Under the pieces are notes generated by a model that was given only the letters and a program-made list of their open reading frames with translations, searched no databases and was not told the DNA's origin. Below, piece after piece: positions 1 through 13,234 of a DNA stretch of 64,000 nt; the first letter of the stretch is position 1, and each line of letters opens with the position of its first letter. Location: assembly GCA_037039685.1 (NCBI GenBank), contig JAWNGF010000002.1, positions 62,001-126,000 of the forward strand, given 5' to 3'. This DNA comes from Ceratobasidium sp. AG-K. Lineage: Eukaryota > Basidiomycota > Agaricomycetes > Cantharellales > Ceratobasidiaceae. Both the position numbers and the translations under genes were made by a program.

Positions 1-3000
1 GAATGCCACCGCTCGGCTTTCCACAATGGAATGGCGAAGGGCTGCTCCTGCCAAAGAAGAGCTAGGTGGGTATTTCCTGTTTCTCTTAAAGTTTTATTCA
101 CAGCAATCGCAGTGGCAACCATCGAGCGCATCAAGAAGAGCACCTTGGGCACGTACAGCACATTTGAGTTGCCGAAACTGGTCAAGCCAAAGAAGAAAGG
201 CAGGAAGTACAAATTGTACACCTTCATTTGTAAGAGGTAAGACGGTTCTATAACCAGTTTATGCCAAATTGACTCACCTCCAACAGCTGTCACAAATGAC
301 TGACATGTTGGGTTGGCAATTCCAACATATTGTCGCTCCTCAAGCATCAAGCTTGCTGCAAGCTCCGCAAGCATCAAGGCATTTTGACGGAGTTTGGCAT
401 CACTGGCGGCAGGGGTTTGCCCTCAAACTACAACATCCAGGAGTACGCAGTCCTTTGGATTGCCGGGGATGGCTGCTTGTTTAACACGATTGAGGATTGT
501 TATGTGAGTTCAACTCGCTATTTGTGTATACTTACATTGCTGATCCGACTGTAGCTTCACAAGCTCATGCCTCATGAGGTCGTCAAGATGCTCCCGCATT
601 GCAGAACTCTGGTCAAAGACATTGCAATCATGTATCAGATGACTCAAAAAGCGATTAAAGCAATGCTTTTGGTTCGTCACTTACTCAGTATGACTATGTG
701 CAAGCTGAAACCAATGGCTTACGCTAGGAGGTTGTTGGGGTGCTACATATAGCCCTCGACATGTATCAGTTGGCTAACGGACACAATTACCTAGGCATTG
801 TCATATTCCATCCAGCAGTCAAAGAAAACTCACTCCAGATTGAGCAATTTGTGCTTGAATGCCTCAGGTACGTCTGACTCAAATGTTGTTACTGCACACA
901 TGTTGTTACTGCTCACTAACTTGGCGTTTTTCTAGTTTCTCCAGTAAACACACAGGTGCCGCTCTTGCAAACACTGTACACCAAGTCTTAACACACTTCA
1001 AGATTCAAGACCGGGTGAGTTTGCTTAAAGAGAGCAAATACTGAGTAGCTGAACACACTCAAACAGGTATGGGGGGTAGTATGCAACAATGCCTCGAACA
1101 ATGGTGACATGATGAACCGTTTCAAGAAGTTCAAGATGAAGTGACTTACCAGGCTGGCTGCCAGGGTGCATTGCATCCCACACATCCTCAATTTGACGTC
1201 GAAGGTATGTGTTTCAGTCTCACCACTCTATGTTGTTTGTCTTCCTTCCCAACACTATCCCTCTCCGCATCGTTTCTCTCTGTTGGCTGTCCGTCAACTA
1301 ACCGTTCATAGGCTATTGCAGCACCCTTCCTACAAAAACGTGCTGAAGCCGAGGCTACAACTGGTGAAGATGCCAATGAGCAGGATGGTGGCCTCTCTGG
1401 TTTGAGTGACAAAGAAGCTGCAGGTGAGGGCGAGGACAAGGATGTTGACAAGGAACTGGATCTCAATGCCGAGGTAGGTCAAAAATGTGACACTTATTGC
1501 TTTGCTTACATTTTGTGTTGTAGGACAAGATGGGCAAAGACGATGGCACTGCTCCCTTGTGCTCATTGGACCCCGACAACAATGACAATGACAACAAAGA
1601 TCTCACAGATGTATTTATCCCTGAGATGCTGGCTGGGTCCCGCAATGAAAGAGAACTAAAGAGCACACTGAAAGCACTCTATAAGGTATGCATGCTTTTT
1701 TGCCTTTGTTTTCTGTCACGTTGCTCACCTCAAAACAGTTTGCATGGCTTGCTCGGAAGCTGTGATTCTTGCCTTGCTTCAGGGGCAAATTCCAGGAGCT
1801 TTGTGCTCAGCTTGGGCTCCCAACTCCCCACAATGTACAATGCAATGTTGCCCCTTGCTGGAATTCAACCGCAATGATGATCAAAGATGCGGTTCGGCTC
1901 AAAGATGGCATGTAAGCTCTCACTTCAACTTATGTGGCTTCAGAATACTCACCAACGTCTCAAGCCTTGCATTCCAGAAAACCGGCGAAGTTCCGATCAA
2001 GAAGCGAGTCATGAAGGAGGAGTTTAATGCAATGAAGCTGCTGCTTCAGTTGTTGATGGTACACTCCATTCTTAGACACATATTTATTAACCTAATTTGT
2101 TCAATTGTGTAGCCTCTTACAACATTGACCAAGATCATGTCGCGGTCAAACATCTCCATGCTTGCGGACATGTTAGTCCATTATGACAGCCTCAACCACA
2201 AGTACTCAAACATGGCCAAGGACAATCGCCTCCCCCTTTGGGCCCATCAGGCGGCAAATCAAGCACGCTTGAAGCTCAACAAATACTATGTGATATCTGA
2301 CTTGTTGCATTTGTATTGACTCACCATATGTTTGCCCGTTTTTCTCCCTCGCGTTGCCCGATCTCTAACCTTGCTTTAGTACTGCATCCATCAAACTGGC
2401 AAGCTGTCGTAAGCTTCTTCTTGATGGCTATGAGACAAGCCGCAATGGAGAGTGGACAGCACTAAGACCTAAGTGACCTCTTGAACCGCAACACACTTAA
2501 GTGTCTGTAGGCTCTTGAGGGTAGGGGTGGTTCAAAGTGTCACTCAAAGGGGATGTTTGACAAGACAAAACAAGCTGGGGTTACCAGGCTTGTTGGTCCT
2601 CTATATATATTCACAAAGTGGCCAAGTCACACAAGGCACAGCCACATGAGTCAAAACAGAACAGCCAGTCAGGAGTGTCCATATGAGTCATGCTGTATGA
2701 ACAGACATGACTCGTACCAAGCACAGCCACGTTACACAATGTAACAGGAAAACCACAAGAAGGTGGCAACGCAGCGGGAAAAGAGAAACAAAACATAACA
2801 GACACAGCCACAAGATAGGAGGAGGCGTAGACGAGTCCAATGGAGAGTGCAAGGCTTGCGACACAAGCATACCTTCTACGACTCAATTGGAAACCCGAGT
2901 GGGTTGAGGAGGCAAGCAGCATTGCTGTTGAATAATGGAACAAGTTCTACAAACCCGATGACTATGACATCAGCAACAATGCATCATTGCAATTGCAATT

Positions 3001-3742
3001 TGGGTACTCAGTAAATTCGGGTGTTCTGTTTGCACATTTCCTGTTTAATGGACTGATATCTGTTGTTCTCAGTCTTTTGCCAACAACATCTATGGGTTCC
3101 TGGCTGATGAGAACAACAAACCAGTTGATCTGGTCACAGGTTTCATTACCAGTAAGCCCACTTGTGGGGTGATTTCAGTGTACTTAGTCACTCTCTTAGG
3201 AAAACCCATGCTCGACCAAACAAAAGCAGGGTGTGTGAAGCCTGTGAACCCCCTTGCTTGGTGGTACACCCAACGGTTGGCGGGCGATGAGCACAACGGG
3301 CTGACCCAGATGGCCCTCAATATTCTGGGTGCCCCTGGTACATGCCAACATGTCCCCAAATGTAAATTGTACACTTACAACTGATCTAGCGACCAGCATT
3401 GAGGTAGAGCAAGTGTTTTCTTTCATTAGCAACCTGGTCAGTAAACGCCATCACAGTATGTCGGCGTACATGGTACAGTCTACAACATCCTTGGGCGCAT
3501 ATTTGCAAGCCAACATTGTCCCCGCTGGCATTCTTGCCAAGGCTCATCATTGGGCTTGGGAAAAGGCCCAAGCTAATGCTTGCGCGAAGGCCGCCAAGGC
3601 CCAAATGCAGGCCGCTGAAGTGGAGGCTGAGGCCCTTGCTGCTGGAGTGGAGTCGGAGGAGTCAGAACAGGGTGAGGATACTGATGACAACCAGGTTCTC
3701 GATCCATCATCTGACATTGACCTTGACAATCTTGATGATTAG
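1..3742 (+). pseudogene. hAT-family transposase, decayed
   Basis: Broken coding region of a hAT (Activator-like) DNA transposase; the window starts inside it. Fragments in different frames follow the family order. Around 120-240 there is a Lys-rich N-terminal piece (GTYSTFELPKLVKPKKKGRK) next to where a BED-type zinc finger would lie. At 780-1140 come RNase H-like core fragments (ALDMYQLANGHNYLGIVIF, then VWGVVCNNASNNGDMMNRF). At 1160-1200 is HCIPHILNL, typical of the hAT core, and at 3190-3600 the C-terminal dimerisation region (WW-TQRLAGDEHNGLTQMAL, then SNLVSKRHHSMSAY), with an acidic tail ending at 3742. Short introns explain some of the frame changes. Several stops and an unaligned block at about 2400-2900 indicate that it is inactive. 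Family assignment is confident; exact exons are not. Confidence 0.8.
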
Positions 3743-4190
3743 TGGTTATGCTATGAGATGTGCCCAGTTATATTGATACATAATAGAATACACTGCCTAA
3801 TACACCCTGTGCAACCTCTAAGTACTGCAAAATCATTTGAGTTGTCTCGCACTTGTGTAAATGTTGGGTTATTTTGGATTGTAAGTACTCACGACGAGTT
3901 CCCAGGCTCCTTGCCAACCTGGGGGTGTTGGGGTTTGCCTTGCACAACATATTGTTCAGGCCAGTGCCCACAAAGGAAAAACCTCACAGACCCATACTGC
4001 TTGGGCCAGTGAGAACAAGTACCCACGGCTCCCAGGTCCGTGGACTCATGAGACCCATGTGGGCCACGGGTCATGGATGGCCCGTGGAACCATGGGACCA
4101 TGGGTCAACCACAGGTCCGGGGAAATTGGTAATTCAGCTCAACGGGACATGGGACGGGCTCAGGATTGTTTTTGTCCTACAGATCCATGT
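3743..4190. repeat. hAT 3' non-coding / subterminal motif region
   Basis: No coding signal. From about 3890 to 4190 the sequence is packed with short variants of GGTCC/CCATGG/CCCGTGG, for example CCATGGGACCATGGGTC at 4086-4102, ACCCATGTGGGCCACGGGTC just before it, and ACCACAGGTCCGGGG just after. Many of these are palindromic or mutually inverted. This is what subterminal transposase-binding repeats of hAT elements look like, and it directly follows the transposase C-terminus. I could not fix the terminal inverted repeat or the 8-bp target duplication because the left end lies outside the window. Confidence 0.5.
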
Positions 4191-4259
4191 TCCCGGGTAT
4201 GGATCCATGTCAGTGGCCCATATACCAACTCTACTACAGACAGGATCAATTGCAGGAGC

Positions 4260-5221
4260 GATTTTAGCTATTTCTGCTTGCTTTCTGCAGATTTTGTCAT
4301 CACACCCTGTTTTATCCAACTCAACATTGTACCTTCACACAGACAAAGCTGGATAGAACCATTGACCATGGGATGCTTGGAGATTTACAAGCTATCTAGC
4401 ACACCAAACACTCAATGTGTTGCACAGTTCATCCTTCCAAGATACCATCCTAGCCACATGCTTTCTTCTCTCTGCTTAGGCAATCCTTTGGTACTGGCTA
4501 CAGCCTCTCTGCCCTCCCAGGTGCCAAAAATCTTTGAGAGACCCCCTAACAATGATTTTCTGCATATCTACATCACAACTTTGGATAGGCAATACAATTA
4601 TAGCCACAGTGTATTGCTAATTTTGTTCCAAGTGATGTTGAGCCTTTTGGCTGGAATAAACTATAACCAAGATCATCCAGTCAAGATCCCCTGGGAAGCA
4701 TGGGGCCACCACACAATCTGGCTCTCCTTGTCCACACAGGGCAGTATTTACTGGGACCATTTGCACAGGCACTGAATGGCGGTGTTCTCAGAGAGAGGGG
4801 AACAGAGCTACAATTATTGGGTCTGGGACTTTAACCCAAAAAGAGTACACACACAGCAAGGAGGTGTGGGGGTGACTAGCGTCTTTGACACCAGCCATAC
4901 TGGGCCCAACACGTCCAACTTATTGGAGAGTGTGTTTACCCAGTCAATTCATACAAATGGATATACAATCACCAATATCAACTTGTTTGAGAAGGTAAAT
5001 CCCAAACCTGCTGACTCTCTAATAATGGACAAGGAGCATGGTGACTGTTGCTCCAAACCATTGGTCTTCCCTGTGCTTAATATAGAATTTTTGTAGTTGC
5101 GCTTGAGCTCATGGGGGAAGGAGTCAGTGGATCTACCTTGACATTGGGCACTGCTAACTCTTATGACCAGGATGACCCTGAGCTGGGAGCTAAACCGGGT
5201 CTGTTGGTCTACACTTTATGA
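4260..5221 (+). pseudogene. 5'-truncated F-box-type paralogue
   Basis: Homologous to the C-terminal half of the gene at 5696-7554. Shared blocks in the same order include MG-L-YKLSS, QVPKIFE (RVPKIFE in the other copy), VLLI-F-----LSLL-G, WE-WGHHT-WL and NGYTIT. The reading frame is open except for a TGA at 4773-4775. The final exon appears to begin after a TAG at about 5093 and ends LLVYTL-stop at 5219-5221, against LWVYTL-stop in the paralogue. The N-terminal F-box and the first half are missing; the break lies next to the hAT 3' region, so insertion or deletion at the transposon edge probably removed them. No function is expected. Confidence 0.65.
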
Positions 5222-5695
5222 GAATCATTCAAATTGTATGGCTCCAATTCAGGATTTGCTGTGTGTACTTACACAGTGCCTTTCAATTGATGTATTGGCA
5301 AAACCAGCCCTGCCAAACAACTGAACCTAGGTATATGCTTTCAGCCAATGAGTAATCAAGCCCGGAAGTGTAATTAACCAAATAATATCTAAATTCATAA
5401 TAAATAACAGTGGCAGTTTTCACCCTGCCATGCATTTGGGTAATGTCCACTTGGCCTTGGATCATTGAATACAACCCGACTCTGAAAAGGAGGGTAAAAA
5501 ACAATGATATATGAGCAGAGCAAAGTGAATGATGCTGAGCCCATAGTAGAGTAAATAGAATGCAGCAATACAGGGTCACATGGCCTTACCGGATCTGTGT
5601 TGGGGGCTTACATTGTAGATGTTTCATTTCTCAAGTTCCAACAAGATCCTGGCTGAGGCATTCACGTGACTATTGGCTCTCACCATCCCACCATC
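5222..5695. other. Intergenic, no gene seen
   Basis: Stretch between the two F-box-type copies. A short translated match (VDVSFLKFQQDPG, then a stop) at about 5610-5655 lies in the same frame as the next first exon, so older coding sequence may extend upstream. Otherwise nothing was recognised. Confidence 0.4.
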
Positions 5696-7554
5696 ATGTT
5701 GTTCACCAGGCTCCCTGACAAGATTATTATGAGGATGCTTGAGTCCACCAAGGCTATAGTCATTCGTTGCTTTCAGCAGGTTAGTGTACTTACTTGTGCA
5801 AGGGTGCCGCTGCCTAACACTGAGACTAGGTTTGTTGACGCTGTCAAGATCTGGTGGCTGCCAGCATATATCTGCAGTACAGGCTTGAGCTGGACATGTG
5901 TGGTTATGCGGCTCCATCCGTTCTGCAGACTGATATGAGCCTCGCCGAAATGATCGACACGCTCCAAAAGCACAGACAGAACTGGCAGCAGGTTGAGCTA
6001 ACTGAGCCGGCCTTCATTCCAGATGCATCCCAGTTGGTATGGAGTGAGCATACATTGAGACGAGTACATTTCATCAACAGAGTATTTGCAACCAGCAAGG
6101 TTCACGATGGAACACAACCTGAGCTAGGCTATTGTATCTCTTTTACTCGACTTTTGTCCTTCAACAGGGGAATGGAACCCAAATCCTGGTACCACGTTGT
6201 GTCAGCCCGGATGCTAAGAAGCTTTACAATTCAGCCAGAGCATGATCTATTGATACTACTGGACAAAATCACTGTGGAGAATGTGGAGCCATCCGGTGGA
6301 CCCAATGCTCAGGCCTGTCTCGTGCAATTCAAGCTTCATCTGCAAACAATGTCAACTAATGAGCCACACCCTACAATCTCACCTACAAATACTGAGATTA
6401 TGATCAGCATTCATATTTTGAAGTACACCACCTCCTTCTTGCCTGTCTCGCTACGCACATGCAGATGTCTCATAGTCATAGCACTCGAATCAATTAGTGT
6501 GGCGCATATAGTTGTATATAACTGGCTGACGGGTCAGCAGGTGGCAGTAAGTGTACTACCTGCCGCCCAGTACATAGTCTCATGTGGGCACTAGCATTGT
6601 ACTGCAGGCGATGTCGAAAACTTCGATATTGCTGCTATCTGGTTACTCTCCGAAGACCTTATCATCGTTCCCCATTTTTTGCGCCTCGATTCGTTTGCGC
6701 CCCTGGACAACTGGCACGAACCACCTAGCATGGGGAGTTTGAGGGTTTACAAGCTATCCAGCCCTCGATGCATCACACAGTTTACCTTTCCAGCACACCA
6801 ACCTAACCACAGTTTGTTCAGCGTTCTTTTCCGCGGCCCCTCAGTGCCAGCTGCAGATTCTCTATCCTCCCGAGTACCGAAAATCTTCGAGAGTATTTCT
6901 AGCGACTCGGACTTGCTGCGTATCGGCATCGACACAGTGGACCACCAAAGCAACAGCGACGGTGGTGTATTGCTAATCCCATCCCGAGCAATTTTGAGTA
7001 TTCTATTCGGGGTAAATGTTGATCAGAACCAGCCAGTCGAGGTCTCTTGGGAAACATGGGGCCACCACACCACCTGGCTCCGCTCAACTGGGGTATACGA
7101 CAGGACCTATGAGTCTGTGCATGGGCAACGACTGGTGAAGGGGCAGCAGCAAGGCATATCCAGTCTTTGGTTCTGGGACTTTAATCTAAACAGAGTGCGC
7201 GCACGGCGAGCAAGCACACAAGAAACTGTCCCTGGCCCTACAGATACCGAGTCTCACACGCGCAATTCCTTGGACATTATGTTTGCCAGGTCGAGTCGTC
7301 CAAACGGCTATACAATAACTGATGTCAAATCGGCTGAAGGGATGTCCTCAAAATTCCTCTTTCGTCCTGAGATAGATGACGAGCACGGTGAGCACTTCTG
7401 AGTCGTGTAGCTTGCTCGTCTTGATATAGATCACGCAGTTGTATTTGGAGTCCATTGGAGACATGTTGGTCAGTCTCCTTTGGTGCTGAACTTTGCTAAC
7501 CTTTGTTTTAACCAGCGGTTGGCCGGGCAGGGTCTGTGGGTCTACACGCTATGA
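5696..7554 (+). pseudogene. F-box domain protein gene with one in-frame stop
   Basis: Exons 5696-5779, 5830-6546, 6595-7387 and 7439-7554 splice at GT-AG sites (introns about 48-51 nt) and sum to 1710 nt, that is 569 codons plus the stop. The start gives MLFTRLPDKIIMRMLES, an F-box-like opening in the usual position for the short fungal F-box family, where the box recruits Skp1/Cullin-1 ubiquitin ligase and the C-terminal part binds targets. The second exon reads V-C-stop-R-C-Q-D-L before AASIYLQYRLELDMCGYAAP; the TGA at 5836-5838 lies where VCRR is usual, consistent with a CGA to TGA transition. The other 500-plus codons are open. Either the gene is recently dead, the base is a sequence error, or translation starts internally at 5854 without the F-box. 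No known substrate-binding repeat was recognised in the C-terminal half. Confidence 0.65.
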
Positions 7555-7853
7555 TGTTTTGATTCAGACTTGTTGCACGTACTGTCGCATGCACGAAATG
7601 TCATCCTGGAATGCAGACAACACGCACTTTTAACCGACAGCATCGACAGGAGCTGAGTATATGCGGCCGCTGACAAACCATCAAACCCAGAAAGAGCCCA
7701 AGCCAATCGCACAACCCGCTCGGATTCCCACCCCACTACATCAATTCAACGTCTATTCGGCCAGAAACTTAAATACCACTCGACTTCACAAAACAATAGA
7801 CCGAGAATGTGTTACAGTAGAAACAAGAAAACAAAAAAAAAAAGCGACAGGTC

Positions 7854-10161
<2,308 letters not shown>

Positions 10162-10403
10162 CGTGGTACACCGCAGGCGATTACGAGAGATCCAACCAGG
10201 TCGTCGCGAAAAAGGGGCGCATCGATGGTCTATGCACAAGGAACCGTCTCTAAGGGACCCTTACATCTATATGTGGCTTATCACCATTGTCTATCTCTGG
10301 CATGGAGCCCGACCAACCACATGAATCACCGCAGTGCTCCGAAGCACCACCTGTAACCACATATATAACAAGAAACCCGCCGACCTCGGCTTCCCACTCC
10401 CAA

Positions 10404-12906
10404 ATGTCATCTGGGAAATCCCTCCCGCTAGTAAACCGTCCTGTCCCTAAAAAGGACACTCGCGTACGGCGAGCGCTCCCATGGGCTGGGCTCGCGGTAC
10501 GTCTTTCGAACCCACCTTGACACCGTCTGAACTCGACCAGTTGGGCTTTTACGTGTATTCCAGGCTCAGTGATGATCCCAATTTCCTGACTGTACCTTCC
10601 GGCTCAACCGTTGCCCCGTTTACTGAGTCAACCGTTGCGAGCGGAATCTCTTGGTGGGCATGCCCAGATATTACAACAACAGAATGCGCATACCTGACCG
10701 TCCCACGCGATGCAAGTCCTCAATTCAACTCATTTCGCGCTCTGACCTCTTTGTAGTACGCCCATCCCGAGGCCAACGATACCGTCTCGATATTCCTGCG
10801 TAAAGTCCCCGCCACGGTCGCAAAGAAAGACTACCTTGGGAGTATCCTCATCAACCCAGGCGTAAGTCCCTCTTGGTCGCGTCCCACACCTGATTTACAT
10901 GTATTTGGCAGGGTCCGGGCGGCTCGGGCAATGCGTTCGCCGCTTCCCGTGGACCTGCGCTCAGCGCACTGGTCGAAGGACGGTACGACATTATCGGCTT
11001 CGACCCGCGCGGGGTAAACATGACCCTCCCCCAGCTCGGGTGCTACGAGAATGAAGCCCAGGGCCTGCACTCGATGTACAAAGAATCCCTGTAAGTCCTG
11101 CCTCCTCGCCTCTTCACTTACTTACCCCCCGCAGCCTGGGCATTCCATTTGATGCTCGAGGCCCACACTCGCTCCCAGCCGGGGCCCGTGCAGCCTCGGA
11201 ACACATGCACGTCACCCGGTTGGACGCGTCGTTCAAAGCAACACACCTCGCGTGTCAGACGAATGGGAATAAACGCATGCTCGAGTCGGTTAGTACCGCG
11301 TTGGTCGTGCAGGATATGGAGCGTATCGTCGATGCATTGGGTGAGGACGGATTGAACTTTTGGGGGTGAGTCCTGCGTGATGTAAAGTAGACCGTGGCAT
11401 TGACGAGCGTAGATTCTCGTATGGGACAATTCTGGGTTCGACGTTTGCCGCTATGCGCCCGCACCTCGTTAAACGCATGGTCCTGGACGGAGTATCCAAC
11501 GCCGAGTCGTACCACCGGGACATCTACCAATGGGGCGAAGACGGACTAACCGATACGCACAAGGTACCTCCACCCCACTCCACTCTCTCCTTGTACTCAC
11601 ACCTTCCAGACCTTGACCGGATTCCTCGACGGATGCGCCACCGCTGGCCCAGACAGATGCGCGTTCGCTAAACCCAATAGCACGACCGACGACCTCCGGG
11701 CCCGTCTCGACGGACTGTACGATCGACTCCGCAAGAGCCCGTTGCCGGTACCCAAGTCCAAGACCGGTGCGGGAGTCCTCACGGCCTCGGACGCAAAATT
11801 AGTGGTGTTTATGGGATTGTACGCCCCTGCTAGGTGGCCCCAACTGGCCAAGTGTGAGTCTGAGTTTCGTGTTGGAATGTGGGTGCTGATGTGGATGTAG
11901 CGCTCGCCGAGGCGGACGACGGGAACCCCGAGGCGTTGTATGATAGTGCGTATGGCGCGTTTGAAGAGTTGATTCAGGACAGTGGAAACAAGGTGTGTTG
12001 TGCGCTATGTAGTTATACAAAGACTTATGGGCGTAGAACGTGTTTAACCGCTATCTGGAGAAACGCGGGTTGGCGGTGGTCACTTCTTCGATCATGTGCG
12101 GTGACTCGGAACCTGCGGGCTGGAAGACGTTGGACGATTACGTCGAATAGTAAGTCGCCACTCTCCTAGTAGATACGCAACCTGATCCCGGGCTCAGCAT
12201 CCACCAACTCGCCAAAGTCGGTCCGATTGGGGAAAACTGGGCTCTTTGGACTGGGTTCTGCAAAAACTGGGAGTTTAGGCCGATCCAACGCTACGATGGG
12301 CCATGGAGCGTTGAGGACGGACTGAAAAAGACGAGGTGGGTGGATGTATGCGCGCCCAATGGAAAGTGGTGACTGATCTGTGATAGGTTCCCGATTTTGT
12401 ACGCGAGCTTGGACGCGGATCCTGTTACGCCTTTGCCGGCTGCGGAAAAGATGGCCAAGGCGTTCGGGAATGAGAGTGCGGTGCTGTTGGTCCAGGAAGG
12501 GTGGGTATCGGTTGTTGGGTCCTTTGGAATGTTGCTGACGGCTGGGTGGCATGCAGATTTGGCCACTGCACGTGAGTTGCTGGCGTCTTGTCTGACCGGG
12601 AAAAACCAGAGGCTAATCATAATACATGCAGACTGGCCCATCCGTCGCTTTGTTCCGTCAAAAAATTCCGCGACTACTTCCTCCATGGAAAACTTCCCGA
12701 GCCTGGGACACTATGCAAGCCCGAGTACGTCCAGCTATTTTCTCCTTTTCACGAATCTTACCTGACCTCGTGGCTCCAGGCCTGGATTTTTGTTCCCAGG
12801 AAACAAGGCCAAGGACATTTCGATCCTCTCAGCAGAGGACCAGAAGCTCTGGAGTGCGCTCGAGGGTTTAAGCGATTTCAATAGGGAGTTTTACCGCCCC
12901 CTCTGA
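10404..12906 (+). CDS. TAP-type alpha/beta hydrolase, copy 1
   Basis: Serine hydrolase resembling tripeptidyl aminopeptidases (alpha/beta-hydrolase fold with a C-terminal TAP-like domain). Fourteen exons sum to 1866 nt, giving 621 aa: 10404-10496, 10541-10711, 10757-10861, 10912-11090, 11135-11365, 11413-11563, 11610-11853, 11901-11992, 12037-12149, 12198-12335, 12387-12500, 12557-12571, 12632-12724 and 12780-12906. GGPGGSG forms the oxyanion region, DIIGFDPRGV follows, the nucleophile lies in G-FSYG-T (split by intron 5), the acid in DADPVTP, and the histidine in FGHC encoded by the 15-nt exon 12. The N-terminus has a basic stretch then a short hydrophobic segment (RRALPWAGLALGFYVY), suggesting a signal anchor. 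Intron 2 uses a GC-AG pair (GCAAGT donor at 10712). The natural substrate is not evident; a secreted or vacuolar peptidase is the likely role. Confidence 0.9.
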
Positions 12907-13234
12907 GGAGATCTAAGACCCGCTTCAAAAAATCAAGCATAGTAGCACAACGAAAATAAAATTTATGCAGACTGTTAAGTTGATACTCGCGTTGGTACAC
13001 CGACTGGCAGTTACAGCTGGTTTCTTCTGTTCGAGTCACCGGCATCTCCTGCGCCATCTGCTTGGCCCTGCTAGGATCAACTGTTTTTGTCACAATTCTT
13101 GCCGAGGGATCTTAGCGCCCGTGATGCCAACCACATGCAACACCGCAGCCGTGGTTCTGTATCACTGCGCGCTGAAAGTTATATGAGGGACCAGTCTGCA
13201 AGATCCGTAATTGCTCTCCACCCTCTCAACTGGG

